A DNA stretch of 64,000 bases from Lachnospira pectinoschiza (GCF_020564355.1 NZ_JAJCRR010000003.1:434001-498000); one strand, 5' to 3'; shown: positions 1-8,654, counted from the first letter of the stretch. Made by a program: numbers and translations. The notes: a model not told the origin generated them from the letters alone.

Positions 1-2
1 TG

Positions 3-311
3 CAAAAAAGAGCCAAGAGCGGATTGCTTGGTGGCATGTGGGAACTACCGAATCTTTCGGGAAAAGCAGATACAGCGCAAATTCAAAAGTGGCTTGAAAA
101 GTGTGGAATCACGGACTGTCGGATACAAAAAGGCAGTCCGGTGTGCCACATTTTCACACATATCGAGTGGCATATGGACAGTTATCTTATCGAATGTGGA
201 AAAGCAGCCCCGGATTCGGATTTTACGTGGATAACAGAGCAGGCTTTGGAAAAGGAATATGCACTGCCGACAGCCTTCAAAAAAGTGTATACACAAAACC
301 GGCCATTGTGA
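3..311 (+). CDS. mutY: MutY C-terminal part (A/G-specific adenine glycosylase), 5' end outside window
   Basis: The first bases of the window are already in the open frame, which reads KRAKSGLLGGMWELPN and then closes at a TGA. GLL-G-MWE-PN is the hallmark of the NUDIX-like C-terminal domain of MutY, which recognises 8-oxoG opposite adenine so that the N-terminal HhH glycosylase domain can remove the misincorporated A. Only about 102 residues are visible; the catalytic domain and Fe-S cluster must lie upstream of the window. The ending, a hydrophilic tail after an FTHIEWHM segment, fits the family. A stand-alone NUDIX hydrolase is the alternative, but no NUDIX box is present. Sequence shows the domain; the name is family knowledge. 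Confidence 0.8.
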   Translation, partial: QKRAKSGLLGGMWELPNLSGKADTAQIQKWLEKCGITDCRIQKGSPVCHIFTHIEWHMDSYLIECGKAAPDSDFTWITEQALEKEYALPTAFKKVYTQNRPL

Positions 312-408
312 GAAATTTGTTGACATTGGGCGGTAAGTGGAGTATAAAGTTTATATCGCTATTAACATACATTTATAATAGGAAGAAAATTTTTTGGAGG
401 ATGTAACG

Positions 409-1671
409 ATGGAAAGTTACAAGTTTTTACTGGATTTGGCAGTGATACTGCTTTGTACAAAGGTATTGGGGCTGGCGACGAAGCGTGTACAGATGCCGCA
501 GGTTGTCGGCTCATTGCTTGCCGGTCTTTTGTTAGGACCGTCTATGCTGGGGCTGCTTACGGAAACGGAGTTTTTAAGTAATGTAGCGGAGCTTGGCGTT
601 ATCGTACTGATGTTCTGCGCCGGACTGGAAACAGATATTAAAGAGCTGAAAAAGAGCGGAAAAGCTGCATTTGTTATTGCACTCTGTGGCGTTATCATGC
701 CGATTATCGGTGGATTTGCCGTTGCATATTTCTTTAACAAGCCGGGTGTTATTGATTCGGATGCCTCATGCAGCGTTGTGCTTCAGAATGCATTTATCGG
801 CGTTATACTGACGGCAACTTCTGTCAGCATTACGGTTGAAACCTTAAAGGAAATGGGCAAATTAAAAACTCATTCCGGCAACGCGATTTTAGGGGCTGCC
901 ATTATTGATGATATTTTAGGTATTGTGGCTCTGACAATTATTACAAGTCTTGCAGATGAATCGGTGAATGTAGCGGTTGTACTGTTAAAGGTTGTATTAT
1001 TCTTTGTATTTGCAGGTGTTGTGGGTTTTGTATTTTACAAGTTTTATAAAAAATGGATTGAAAGCGCTGACCGCGGACGTCACAGACATGCCATCATAGC
1101 TTTTGTATTCTGCCTTTTAATGTCTTACGTGGCAGAAGCGTGGTTTGGTGTTGCGGATATTACAGGTGCATATATTGCAGGTCTGATTATTTCCAATACA
1201 GAGCGTTCTGAATTTATCCAGTCCCGTTTTGACACCCTTTCATTTTTACTGCTCTCACCGGTATTTTTTGCAAGTATCGGACTGAAGGTAGAACTGCCGA
1301 ATATGACAGGAACGATTATTGCATTTACCGTTGTATTAGTTATTGTAGCGGTGTTGACCAAAGTTATTGGCTGCGGACTCGGTGCAAAGATATGCGGATA
1401 CAAGCCGTATCAGTGTAAGCGCATCGGTGTCGGCATGATTTCACGAGGCGAGGTCGCCTTAATTGTAGCCAGCAAAGGTGCGGCACTCGGCATGATGGGC
1501 AGTGCCTTTATGGGACCGGTTGTTATCGTGGTTGTTATTACAACGATTATCACACCGATTTTGTTAAAAATAGTATTTAAGAAAGGTCCAAACAATTACA
1601 TACCGGATTCAGAAAGCATTTCCACATATCATACAAAGATCAGCGATTTGAGAAAGAATCTGTTTGGATAG
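409..1671 (+). CDS. Cation:proton antiporter (CPA2 / Na_H_Exchanger family)
   Basis: A 420-residue polytopic membrane protein with about 12 hydrophobic segments. Family features include LGLATKRVQMPQVVGSLLAG near the N-terminus, the AELGVIVLMFCAGLETD segment, and AAIIDDILGIVAL with the paired acidic residues used for ion binding in CPA2 antiporters. A TTG at 394 is in frame, but the GGAGG at 396-400 sits 8 nt before the ATG at 409, so 409 was chosen. It likely exchanges Na+ or K+ for protons; the ion cannot be told from sequence. No TrkA-N (KTN) regulatory domain follows, unlike KefB/KefC. It is followed after 11 nt by the YkgJ-type gene and is probably co-transcribed with it and lgt. Confidence 0.85.
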   Translation: MESYKFLLDLAVILLCTKVLGLATKRVQMPQVVGSLLAGLLLGPSMLGLLTETEFLSNVAELGVIVLMFCAGLETDIKELKKSGKAAFVIALCGVIMPIIGGFAVAYFFNKPGVIDSDASCSVVLQNAFIGVILTATSVSITVETLKEMGKLKTHSGNAILGAAIIDDILGIVALTIITSLADESVNVAVVLLKVVLFFVFAGVVGFVFYKFYKKWIESADRGRHRHAIIAFVFCLLMSYVAEAWFGVADITGAYIAGLIISNTERSEFIQSRFDTLSFLLLSPVFFASIGLKVELPNMTGTIIAFTVVLVIVAVLTKVIGCGLGAKICGYKPYQCKRIGVGMISRGEVALIVASKGAALGMMGSAFMGPVVIVVVITTIITPILLKIVFKKGPNNYIPDSESISTYHTKISDLRKNLFG

Positions 1672-1682
1672 GTTAAAATAGA

Positions 1683-2351
1683 ATGATTAGAAACTGCAGT
1701 CTGGAAGAAATTTCCGATGGAAAGTTATATAGTGAAAATGATATGGTAAAGACAGATACGAATCAGTGTCAGGGCTGCAATTCCGTATGCTGTCACGGCA
1801 TGGGAGATTCGATTGTGTTAGACCCGTATGATATCTGCCGTCTGACAAGACAGCTTCAGATGCCGTTTGAAAGTCTGGTGGAGAAACATCTGGCGTTAAA
1901 TGTCGTAGACGGCGTGATTCTACCGAATCTGAAAATGGCAGGGGAAAACGAAACCTGTACATTTTTAAATGAACAGCAGCGCTGCCGGATTCACGGTGCA
2001 AGACCGGGTATCTGCCGGTTGTTTCCGCTGGGAAGGTACTGGCAGGACGACACACATTTTCAGTATATCCTGCAAAAGGACGAGTGCCACAAGCACAATC
2101 TCACGAAAATCAAGGTGAAAAAGTGGCTGGATACGCCGGATTTAGAAGCGTATAACGCATTTCTTGTGACATGGCATGCTTTTTTAAAGGAAATTCAGGC
2201 GGCACAGCAGGGACTGGATGAAGGGCAGAACAGAATTTTAACAATGTATATTTTAAAAAGCTTCTTTGCACTGCCGTATGACGGACGCGATTTTTATGTG
2301 CAGTTTGAAGAACGCATGAAAAAAGCAAGACAGGATTTGGCAATGGACTAG
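1683..2351 (+). CDS. YkgJ family cysteine-cluster protein
   Basis: A 222-residue soluble protein with the Cys pattern of the YkgJ/CxxCxxCC family: CQGCNSVCCHG near residue 30, then C-TFL, CRIHGARPGICRLFPLGR around residues 95-120. These Cys residues are thought to bind zinc or an Fe-S cluster; the biochemical role of most members is unknown. The rest of the protein is helical with no membrane segment. It lies 11 nt after the antiporter and 21 nt before lgt on the same strand, suggesting one operon, although no functional link is evident. Assignment to the family is firm; any activity would be a guess. Confidence 0.8.
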   Translation: MIRNCSLEEISDGKLYSENDMVKTDTNQCQGCNSVCCHGMGDSIVLDPYDICRLTRQLQMPFESLVEKHLALNVVDGVILPNLKMAGENETCTFLNEQQRCRIHGARPGICRLFPLGRYWQDDTHFQYILQKDECHKHNLTKIKVKKWLDTPDLEAYNAFLVTWHAFLKEIQAAQQGLDEGQNRILTMYILKSFFALPYDGRDFYVQFEERMKKARQDLAMD

Positions 2352-2372
2352 CCGGAAAGAGAGGAAACATCA

Positions 2373-3143
2373 ATGAAAATCGACTTGTTTCAAATCGGAA
2401 ATTTTCATGTACGCGGATATGGCTTTATGATTGGACTGGGATTTCTTCTGGCGCTGGTGCTTGGCTGTAAGCGGGCAAAAAAGCTGGAGTTGAAAGACGA
2501 ATCCGTGATTGATATCGCAATTCTTGCGATCATCGGCGGCTTCTTAGGCGCAAAGATTTTGTATGTGATTGTAAGCTTTAAGGATTTTTTAAAAGATCCG
2601 CTTGCGGTTTTGGGGTCTGAGGGCTTTGTTGTTTACGGTGGCATTATTGCGGGGGTGCTTGCGGCGTGGATTTACTGCAAAGTAAAAAAACTCGTATTTT
2701 TGGAGTATTTTGATTTAATCATGCCGGAAGTGGCACTTGCACAGGGCTTTGGCAGAATCGGCTGCTTTTTGGCAGGCTGCTGTTACGGACGGGAAACAAC
2801 CGCCGCATGGGGTATTACATTTCCCGCAGACAGCATGGCGCCGACAGGCATAAAGCTTATTCCGACACAGCTTCTTTCAGCAGCAGGGGATTTTTTGATT
2901 GCCGCAATCCTGATATGGATTGCACACCGTTTTTTATATCAGCAGAAAAAGCTGATAACAGGCGATATCGGCAGTATTTATTTACTGCTGTACGGTATCG
3001 GAAGATTTCTGATTGAGTTTTTAAGAAATGATTACCGCGGGACGGTCGGATTTTTGTCCACCTCCCAGTTTATTTCCGTTTTTATCGTGGCGCTTGGGGT
3101 AACGCTGATGGTTTACCATAGAAAAAAGAATCCGGTAAAGTAA
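2373..3143 (+). CDS. lgt: Prolipoprotein diacylglyceryl transferase
   Basis: Lgt transfers diacylglycerol from phosphatidylglycerol to the lipobox cysteine of prolipoproteins, the first step of lipoprotein maturation at the membrane. The 256-residue product has about seven membrane segments, an N-terminal VRGYGFMIGLGF, the family signature region GFGRIGCFLAGCCYGRET (residues about 126-143), and YGIGRFLIEFLRND near the end. In most Lgt proteins the signature is GR-GNF-N-E; the GCFLAGCCYG form is typical of a common Clostridia variant. The start has a GAGAGGAAA ribosome-binding site. A second, broken lgt of the more classical GRWGNFVNQE type lies at 58325-58935. Confidence 0.92.
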   Translation: MKIDLFQIGNFHVRGYGFMIGLGFLLALVLGCKRAKKLELKDESVIDIAILAIIGGFLGAKILYVIVSFKDFLKDPLAVLGSEGFVVYGGIIAGVLAAWIYCKVKKLVFLEYFDLIMPEVALAQGFGRIGCFLAGCCYGRETTAAWGITFPADSMAPTGIKLIPTQLLSAAGDFLIAAILIWIAHRFLYQQKKLITGDIGSIYLLLYGIGRFLIEFLRNDYRGTVGFLSTSQFISVFIVALGVTLMVYHRKKNPVK

Positions 3144-3190
3144 AAGAACAGGATACGGAGTAAAATTTCAAAGGAGAAAAGGGGTAGTGT

Positions 3191-3679
3191 ATGAAAAGTG
3201 CAAAAAATGAATTAAAACAGTTTGTAGCCGGAGTTGTTATGTTGATTGTGGGGTTGTTTATTTTATCCCAGAAAGTGGTTGTATCGTCCGGCTGGTTCGG
3301 TTACGGCGGAACAATTATGCTTGGTGGTGTCCGTCTGAATTCGGGGATGATTATGATTCCGTTTATTATCGGTATTATATGGATGTTCGCAAGCGGAGCC
3401 TCTTTTGCATCGAAGTTGTTTACGGCATTGAGTGTCATTTTGATTGTAGCATCCATTATTTTAAATACAAATATTTACATGGTTTCAATATCAATGTATG
3501 AATGGGTTATTATGCTCGTGCTGATTTTTGGCGGAGCAGGATTTGTTGCAAAGGTCTTATTCTCCGATGCATATAAGGAAGAAAAGCATAAGGGGAAAAA
3601 GAAAGATGCAGCCGGTGAAGATTCAACACAGGATTCACTGGATGCGGAGATTGAACGCATGAAAAAAGGCTTAAAATAG
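3191..3679 (+). CDS. Small membrane protein, four predicted TM segments, unknown function
   Basis: A 162-residue protein with hydrophobic segments at about residues 12-30, 48-66, 72-90 and 100-120, then a charged Lys/Glu-rich cytoplasmic tail ending in DAEIERMKKGLK. The ribosome-binding site GGAGAAAAGGGG precedes the ATG. It follows lgt by 47 nt and ends just before a clear intrinsic terminator, so it is probably the last gene of the antiporter-YkgJ-lgt transcription unit. I do not recognise the family, although small integral membrane proteins like this are common in Lachnospiraceae. Confidence 0.65.
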   Translation: MKSAKNELKQFVAGVVMLIVGLFILSQKVVVSSGWFGYGGTIMLGGVRLNSGMIMIPFIIGIIWMFASGASFASKLFTALSVILIVASIILNTNIYMVSISMYEWVIMLVLIFGGAGFVAKVLFSDAYKEEKHKGKKKDAAGEDSTQDSLDAEIERMKKGLK

Positions 3680-3701
3680 GCAAAAAATAAAGATACTACT
3701 A

Positions 3702-3736
3702 AAAATACTACCAGGATTCGTCTATGGTAGTATTTT
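3702..3736 (+). terminator. Intrinsic terminator after the lgt operon
   Basis: A perfect 12-bp stem (AAAATACTACCA pairing with TGGTAGTATTTT) with an 11-nt loop. The right arm ends in a T run. It lies 22 nt after the stop codon at 3679. Confidence 0.85.
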
Positions 3737-3817
3737 CATTTTCAGCCGGATTTGATAAATAAAAGGTGTAAACAAAATAAATCAACCGCCGCAGGAAGCG
3801 GCAGAAAGGAGAAAGTT

Positions 3818-4306
3818 ATGGTTACAGTTGTATCTGTTCTTTCAGTTGTTGCAGCAATTTTTTGTATGGTATTTTTAAGTCAGGGGTCTTTTAGCATGAT
3901 TGGATATTTTATAGACCTGCCGGGACTCATTTTTTTGGCACTGCTTGTAATTCCGGCTGTATGCATTTCGGGATTTGCAAAAGATTTTGGCAAAGGGCTT
4001 GCAATCTCTATGCACAAGAATTCGGAAGTTACATTATTACAGCTGAATAAAAGTATTGAAGCAGTAAAGCTGGTTCAAAAGCTGCTGATTTATGCAGGTG
4101 TATTTATCAGTCTGTTTTCATTTGTGGTTGTTGTACAGGTTATGCCGGATGCCGTGCAGTACAGTGCGCAGGAATATATGCAGGTTTTTGGCAATAATTT
4201 TGCAGTTGCAATTCTTCCATTGATGTATGCATTGGTATTCAGCCTGCTGTTACTGCCGGTATCAGCAGTATTACAGCGTAAAAAGATTGAATACATACAG
4301 AAGTAG
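3818..4306 (+). CDS. Membrane protein, weakly MotA/ExbB-like
   Basis: A 162-residue membrane protein with four hydrophobic segments. The frame is open further upstream, but AAAGGAGAAAG at 3806-3816 places the start at the ATG at 3818. The early stretch [16 protein letters not shown] followed by a cytoplasmic [12 protein letters not shown] recalls the start of MotA/TolQ/ExbB proton-channel proteins (FIDxPSLLxVL), but the conserved channel helices with their Pro and Thr residues cannot be confirmed. It is 28 nt upstream of a membrane-anchored LuxR-type regulator and is probably expressed with it, so the pair may form a small membrane signalling unit. Function unknown. Confidence 0.55.
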   Translation: MVTVVSVLSVVAAIFCMVFLSQGSFSMIGYFIDLPGLIFLALLVIPAVCISGFAKDFGKGLAISMHKNSEVTLLQLNKSIEAVKLVQKLLIYAGVFISLFSFVVVVQVMPDAVQYSAQEYMQVFGNNFAVAILPLMYALVFSLLLLPVSAVLQRKKIEYIQK

Positions 4307-4334
4307 CAAAAATGCCTGCGAAATGAGGATTCGT

Positions 4335-5114
4335 ATGAAAAAATTTATTGTGAAATTTGCAACAGTGATACTGTATGTATTGATGGTGGCATATCTGTCA
4401 GGATTCAAAATCGGACTGCTGCTGGACTGGAAAGCGCTGGCAGCAGTGTTTTCCGGCAGTCTGCTGTTTTCAGTACCGGCAGTATTCAACGCGGAAAGCC
4501 GCAGCTCGTGGCGGGATATGGTCTGTAAAAATATTATTACAGCGGGATATATTGCAACGTTTTTGTTTTTATTTGCCCGCTTAAACCAGCCGAAAGGCTA
4601 TGAAAATCTGCTCGCGGATATTGCACTGAACTGCCGTCCGCTGCTGTACAGCCTGATATTATATATCCTTTTAAAGCCCGAAAAGCCGGCGGAGGAAGAT
4701 GAACCGGCGGGAGATATGACGGAGGAAAGTGAAAGTATACGGGAGGATTGTGAACCAGAGGGCAGTGTCCTACAAGAAAAGAATATGAAAAATATACAAA
4801 AAGAATATGCACAAAAGGAGGTCTTAAAAGAAAGTGCCATAGAGGTAAAGGAATCGACAGCCGGTAGATATGAAAGCGGTATCGGACAAAATACGGATAA
4901 GCGGGATAAAACGGCAGAACAGATTTATTATGCGTTCCGTAACAAAGGACTGACCCAGAGGGAGGCAGAGGTCGCAAGACTGGCATGTTCCGGGCGCTCT
5001 AATAAGGAAATTGCAGAAGAACTGGTCATTTCCGAAACGACAGTCAAAAAACATATGCAGCATATTTTTGAAAAACTGGAGATAGGGAGCCGGGAGGAAC
5101 TGCGGAATATGTAA
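4335..5114 (+). CDS. Membrane-anchored LuxR-type transcriptional regulator
   Basis: A 259-residue protein. Residues 1-115 contain about four hydrophobic segments and form a membrane domain. A long acidic linker (residues 115-190, rich in Glu and Lys) follows. The C-terminal 65 residues are a typical GerE/LuxR helix-turn-helix: [35 protein letters not shown] and HIFEKLEI. No receiver domain is visible, so the membrane part is the likely sensor. The start at 4335 has a GAGGA ribosome-binding site; the frame is open upstream but overlaps the preceding gene. It likely controls its own operon or unlinked genes; nothing in the sequence names the target. Confidence 0.8.
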   Translation: MKKFIVKFATVILYVLMVAYLSGFKIGLLLDWKALAAVFSGSLLFSVPAVFNAESRSSWRDMVCKNIITAGYIATFLFLFARLNQPKGYENLLADIALNCRPLLYSLILYILLKPEKPAEEDEPAGDMTEESESIREDCEPEGSVLQEKNMKNIQKEYAQKEVLKESAIEVKESTAGRYESGIGQNTDKRDKTAEQIYYAFRNKGLTQREAEVARLACSGRSNKEIAEELVISETTVKKHMQHIFEKLEIGSREELRNM

Positions 5115-5122
5115 ATAATGGT

Positions 5123-5185
5123 AAATAATAACAAGCGGTCAGTTCACCGTTGTCACTTGACTTGACTGACCGCTTGTTATTATTT
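5123..5185 (+). terminator. Long perfect hairpin with the conserved 21-nt loop (copy 1)
   Basis: A 21-bp perfect stem (5123-5143 with 5165-5185; core ACAAGCGGTCAGT/ACTGACCGCTTGT) encloses a 21-nt loop containing CGTTGTCACTTGACTT. It lies 8 nt after the LuxR-type gene and probably acts as a terminator, its right arm being T-rich. The loop is nearly identical to those of two other hairpins at 25017-25077 and, on the other strand, 25227-25291. Confidence 0.8.
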
Positions 5186-5274
5186 CTGCTATACGGAATT
5201 GCTTTTTTTTGATAATATATATTAAAGATACAGTACATGTTTTAGGATATAAGAATGTCGGGTAGGTGATTTTG

Positions 5275-5544
5275 ATGAAAGCAGATGAAGTGATATGTGA
5301 GGTTTCAAAGCTGTGCAGGGATTTTCAGGCAGATGAAGTGATTTTATATGGTTCAAGGGCAAAGGGGACAGCCAGAGAACGCAGTGATATTGATATAGCG
5401 GTGTCAGGAGTGGAATGTTTTGACGAACTTGTTGAAAAAATAGAAGAACTGCCGACACTTTACAGCGTGGATTTATTAAATATGGATACTTGCAGGAATG
5501 AATTGTTATTGGAGGATATTAAGCAATATGGACGAAAAATTTAG
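5275..5544 (+). CDS. MNT-type nucleotidyltransferase (MntA-like antitoxin)
   Basis: An 89-residue minimal nucleotidyltransferase. It contains LYGSRAKGTARERSDIDIAV, i.e. the GS motif followed by the D-x-D metal ligands (DID), and a later third acidic position (SVDLLNMD). In MntA-HepT systems such a protein AMPylates the HEPN toxin and blocks it. A GTG at 5266 is also possible; the ATG at 5275 better fits the GGGTAGGTG upstream. Its end overlaps the downstream HEPN gene by 17 nt, the usual arrangement of the pair. The role as antitoxin is inferred from the family. Confidence 0.85.
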   Translation: MKADEVICEVSKLCRDFQADEVILYGSRAKGTARERSDIDIAVSGVECFDELVEKIEELPTLYSVDLLNMDTCRNELLLEDIKQYGRKI

Positions 5545-5929
5545 CAGACGTTTTAAATCTTTTTGTAATTCACTGGAGGCGTTGTCGGAGGCAAGGGAAA
5601 GAGATTTATCAGATTCTTTTGTATTAAGTGGGACAAGTGCTAAATTTAGTATAACATTTGATTTGTCATGGAAGGTTATGAAAGATATACTGGTGCAGTA
5701 TTACGCGATAACAGGTTTTGTGGCAGGCTCGCCAAGGGAAGTCCTGCGGGAAGCTTTTAAGGCAAATTTAATTTCTGATGATGCATGGATGGATATGTTA
5801 AAAGTGAGAAATGAACTTGCGCATGATTATGATTGTGAAATTGTAAAAAAGCACTGCAATACAATTGTTGAAAAGTATATTGATTTGTTTTATGAGTTTG
5901 AGGAAGTCGTGAAAAAACTAGGGGATTAG
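5528..5929 (+). CDS. HEPN-domain nucleotidyltransferase partner (HI0074/HepT-like)
   Basis: A 133-residue all-helical protein of the HI0074/nucleotidyltransferase-substrate-binding family. The motif RNELAHDY (about residues 95-102) gives the R-x4-H HEPN ribonuclease signature with the tyrosine that is AMPylated in HepT. The early FDLSWKVMKDIL segment is also typical. A GGAGG at 5511-5515 serves the ATG at 5528, inside the upstream gene; translation is probably coupled. Together with the preceding gene it forms a likely type VII toxin-antitoxin module. HI0074 proteins without toxicity also exist, so toxin activity is inference. Confidence 0.82.
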   Translation: MDEKFSRRFKSFCNSLEALSEARERDLSDSFVLSGTSAKFSITFDLSWKVMKDILVQYYAITGFVAGSPREVLREAFKANLISDDAWMDMLKVRNELAHDYDCEIVKKHCNTIVEKYIDLFYEFEEVVKKLGD

Positions 5930-5951
5930 AGGGAAAACAGGTATACAAATT

Positions 5952-6599
5952 ATGAATATAAAACTTATAATATTTGATTTTGATGGAACGATAATGGATA
6001 CCAAAAAGACGATTGTAGTTTCAAAACAGGAAACATTACGTCAGATGGGATTAGATGTGGCAGAAGAACAGGCTTGTGCCGATACAATTGGTATGTCAGC
6101 AAAAATAGGATTTCAGAAGTTATGTCCGGAATTGTCAGATGATATGATTGATTTATGTATGAAAAAATATCGTGAAATTTTTGATGAAACCAAGAAAACA
6201 ATCCCGCCGTTATTATTTCCTAATATGATTGAAACATTAAACAGATTAAATGAAAAAGGTATTGTTTGCACAATTGCTACTTCAAGAGGACGAGATTCAT
6301 TACTTGGTTTTCTTGAAAGCATGAACATTGCAAAATATTTTTCGTATTTGTTAGCAGCAGAAGATACTACTTTGCATAAGCCTAATGCAGAACCGGTAAA
6401 AAAGACATTAAATGAGTTGTCATATAATGCACAGGACACTTTAGTCGTTGGGGATATGCCATTTGATATACTTATGGGCAAAAATGCAGGTGTGTATACA
6501 TGTGGAGTAACCTATGGGGTTTCAGGCAAAAATAGTTTGTTAGAGGCGGGAGCAGATTGGGTAATTGATGACATAAGCGAATTATTGGAAATTGTATAA
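5952..6599 (+). CDS. HAD-superfamily phosphatase (phosphoglycolate-phosphatase-like)
   Basis: A 215-residue haloacid-dehalogenase hydrolase. Motif I DFDGTIMDT is at residues 9-17, motif II the serine/threonine in CTIATSRG, motif III the lysine in HKPNAEPVKKTL, and motif IV VVGDMPFDILMGKNAG. The cap domain is the small helical type inserted between motifs I and II, as in Gph and PgmB. It follows the HepT-like gene by 22 nt. The substrate cannot be assigned; phosphoglycolate, pyrophosphate or sugar phosphates are all possible. Confidence 0.82.
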   Translation: MNIKLIIFDFDGTIMDTKKTIVVSKQETLRQMGLDVAEEQACADTIGMSAKIGFQKLCPELSDDMIDLCMKKYREIFDETKKTIPPLLFPNMIETLNRLNEKGIVCTIATSRGRDSLLGFLESMNIAKYFSYLLAAEDTTLHKPNAEPVKKTLNELSYNAQDTLVVGDMPFDILMGKNAGVYTCGVTYGVSGKNSLLEAGADWVIDDISELLEIV

Positions 6600-6717
6600 G
6601 GAAAGTTTATTTTTTTATCGGCACGATTTCAGATATAGAATAAGTAAATGAATAATTACTTAATTTACAAACACTATTTATTTTATATAACAGAAAAAGT
6701 AAACGGAGAAACACACC

Positions 6718-6996
6718 ATGTACTTATTAGCAGAAGTCTTTTTTTATGCCGGACAGCGAAGTAGTCTGCCGCAAGTGGGATACCGACCCGATGCCGTTTT
6801 TGATAACGCGGGAAATTACTGGGGAATTACATTTGTTGAATTGCAGGCTGACCGATTTGATGTTCCGATTCCGGCGATTATAAAATTTACATTTGAGGAG
6901 TATCATTATAGTGAGGTCAGTGTCGGAGCAACGTTTTCGATTATGGAGGGCGGACACAAGGTTGGTGTCGGAAAGATTATTGGAATGGACATTTAA
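6718..6996 (+). CDS. Stand-alone EF-Tu domain III-like protein
   Basis: A 92-residue protein whose last third, ATFSIMEGGHKVGVGKII, matches the C-terminal beta-barrel of elongation factor Tu (compare the canonical RFAIREGGRTVGAGVV). The middle VPIPAIIKFTF also fits that barrel's strand order. There is no GTPase domain upstream; GGAGAAACACACC precedes the ATG. Free-standing proteins of this kind occur in Firmicutes, but their role is unknown; they might mimic the tRNA-acceptor-binding surface of EF-Tu. It stands alone between the HAD gene and a pseudogene. Confidence 0.6.
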   Translation: MYLLAEVFFYAGQRSSLPQVGYRPDAVFDNAGNYWGITFVELQADRFDVPIPAIIKFTFEEYHYSEVSVGATFSIMEGGHKVGVGKIIGMDI

Positions 6997-7041
6997 AGGG
7001 GCGGGACAGCCAACACATGATATGAGATAGGGGGAAAAAAT

Positions 7042-7590
7042 ATGAAGAAGACAGCAGTAAAATTAAAACATACAGATTTTAATATGAAAGAACACGGTTT
7101 TGTGGGACACCTTGCAGAGCCGGAGCAGACCAACGGCAAAGCAGTCATTGTGATTATGGGCGGAGAGCAGAGCTTTCTTCCGGGGATTAAAATAGCAGAG
7201 CGGTTTGCGGATTATGGATTCACCGGCTTAGCCGTATCATTGTTTGGCGCAGAGGGGCTTCCGGACACGCCCGACAGATGTCCGCTGGAAATGAAAGGCT
7301 TCAAAATACTACAAAACAGAAAGCGTTTCGCACAAAGTTATGGGCATGTGGCTTGCGTATTATGAAGCTTATCAGGATAAGGCGGCGGAAGAAAAAGCAC
7401 ATTTAGAGATCAAAAAGACAAATGCAAGAATATTGATGATTGCGGGAGGTGCAGACGAAGCGTGGCCGGAGATTATACCGCATGATTCCGCTTGTCGGCA
7501 TGATGTATAAAAGCTTTGGGAAACACAAAAAGGAATGTATGGCGGCGTTTGAACAGTCTGAAAAAGAAATAATAAACTGGTTAAGATAAT
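7042..7590 (+). pseudogene. Broken alpha/beta hydrolase (BAAT/dienelactone-hydrolase-like)
   Basis: The first 75 codons read as a good hydrolase N-terminus (KAVIVIMGGEQSFLPGIKIAERFADYGFTGLAVSLFGAEGLP). After about position 7290 the sequence loses the expected nucleophile region, and the frame ends at 7365. Further coding traces continue in another frame (AHLEIKKTNARILMIAGGAD near 7400-7450; FEQSEKEIINWLR to the stop near 7590). At least one deletion and one frameshift are needed, so it is a remnant of a BAAT C-terminal-type hydrolase. The ribosome-binding site AGGGGG is intact, so a short product could still be made. Confidence 0.6.
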
Positions 7591-7747
7591 AAGAATTGGC
7601 ATGGCAAACTGCTATCCGCATGTACTGGCAGACCTTTGTGAAACCTTTGAAATAAAACCGTCTATTGTGAGGTGGTTGTTGAGAGGGAGATAGATTAGGC
7701 ATATATAATGTTAATTATTAAAATTTCTGTACGAAAGGTAAAATTAT

Positions 7748-8287
7748 ATGATTACGATAAAAGAGTTCTATGGTGATGTTAAAGATATAGATGAGAGTGT
7801 TCTTGCAGTGAAATCAGATTGTTTATGGGAGAAAGGTTCACTATTGGATATAAAGAATCTGGTTACGCCACAGTTAGTTCATTTACATATTCTTGTTAAT
7901 CTGATTGGAAATTGGAGATACGAAGGCTGGTGGTTTATAATGTGCGAAATGGTGCAATTTGTACCTTATATTGCTGAGACATTAAGCCAGGCAGGGGCAG
8001 AAGATATGAAAACAGCTTTTGAAAAGGTAATTGACTGCTTTCCCGGAGACACGAGATTTGAAGATTCAGAGGAATATTTTGATATTGTTAATTTTTTACA
8101 AAGCATGGCATATAAAGTAAAGAATGAAAGCTTGAAAACTATAACGCGGGAGGAGCGCAAAGCCAATATAAAAAAGCTGCAAAAGTGTGTAGACGAATTG
8201 GATGAGATAACCAGCAGGTATTGGGGCGATGATGCGCCTGGTCATGGGTGGAAACAGGCAATAGATTATATTGAATTGAACCGCTAG
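7748..8287 (+). CDS. Hypothetical protein, DMP19/DUF4375-like
   Basis: A 179-residue soluble protein. The stretch GNWRYEGWWFIMCEMVQFVPYI, followed by a helical AGAEDMKTAFEKVIDCF and an acidic DSEEYFD, resembles DMP19-type (DUF4375) proteins, in which an NGG-GWW segment precedes a helix and an acidic motif. No catalytic motif or membrane segment is visible. It stands apart from its neighbours, between a decayed region and a nuclease remnant. Family assignment is tentative and the function is unknown. Confidence 0.5.
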   Translation: MITIKEFYGDVKDIDESVLAVKSDCLWEKGSLLDIKNLVTPQLVHLHILVNLIGNWRYEGWWFIMCEMVQFVPYIAETLSQAGAEDMKTAFEKVIDCFPGDTRFEDSEEYFDIVNFLQSMAYKVKNESLKTITREERKANIKKLQKCVDELDEITSRYWGDDAPGHGWKQAIDYIELNR

Positions 8288-8398
8288 TATAAAATCAAAA
8301 ATATATGTATTTATGGACGAAAAATCGCTTAGATATGCGATTAAAGCTCAAAGCATACGGAAAATTTGGAGGTTTTGTCCATTTTCCAGATGTAAAAT

Positions 8399-8596
8399 CT
8401 GCCGAAACATGATGACACGTATGAACTGCACCGTCTGCTGGGAGCACTGTTATCCAAGGAACTTACAATAGATGAAAAACTAAACATAAATGGTTTTACT
8501 GTAGAGCAGATTGCATCTCAATTACCCTATCGACACATGCTGAACGTATGGCACAAATCAAGCTTTAAAGGTACGGGAGTAATCCTTTATTTATAA
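8399..8596 (+). pseudogene. C-terminal remnant of an Rpn-family recombination-promoting nuclease/transposase
   Basis: An open stretch without a start codon reads LPKHDDTYELHRLLGALLSK then ELTIDEKLNI. The LHRLLGALLSKELT-DEKL motif is typical of the C-terminal tail of Rpn (PD-(D/E)XK) nucleases that are abundant in Lachnospiraceae. The catalytic domain is absent; upstream bases 8288-8398 hold no coding trace I can recognise. It ends at a TAA just before an imperfect terminator. Confidence 0.5.
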
Positions 8597-8601
8597 AAAA
8601 T

Positions 8602-8654
8602 ACCGCCAAAGAAATAGTCACCTTAAGCTGTCTGTTTCTTATGGCGGTTTTTGA
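8602..8654 (+). terminator. Imperfect intrinsic terminator
   Basis: ACCGCC pairs with GGCGGT, followed by a bulged AAGAAA/TTTCTT extension towards the loop, and a T-rich tail (TTTTTGATTTTTT). It would end transcription from the remnant region before the copper-type promoter. Confidence 0.6.
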
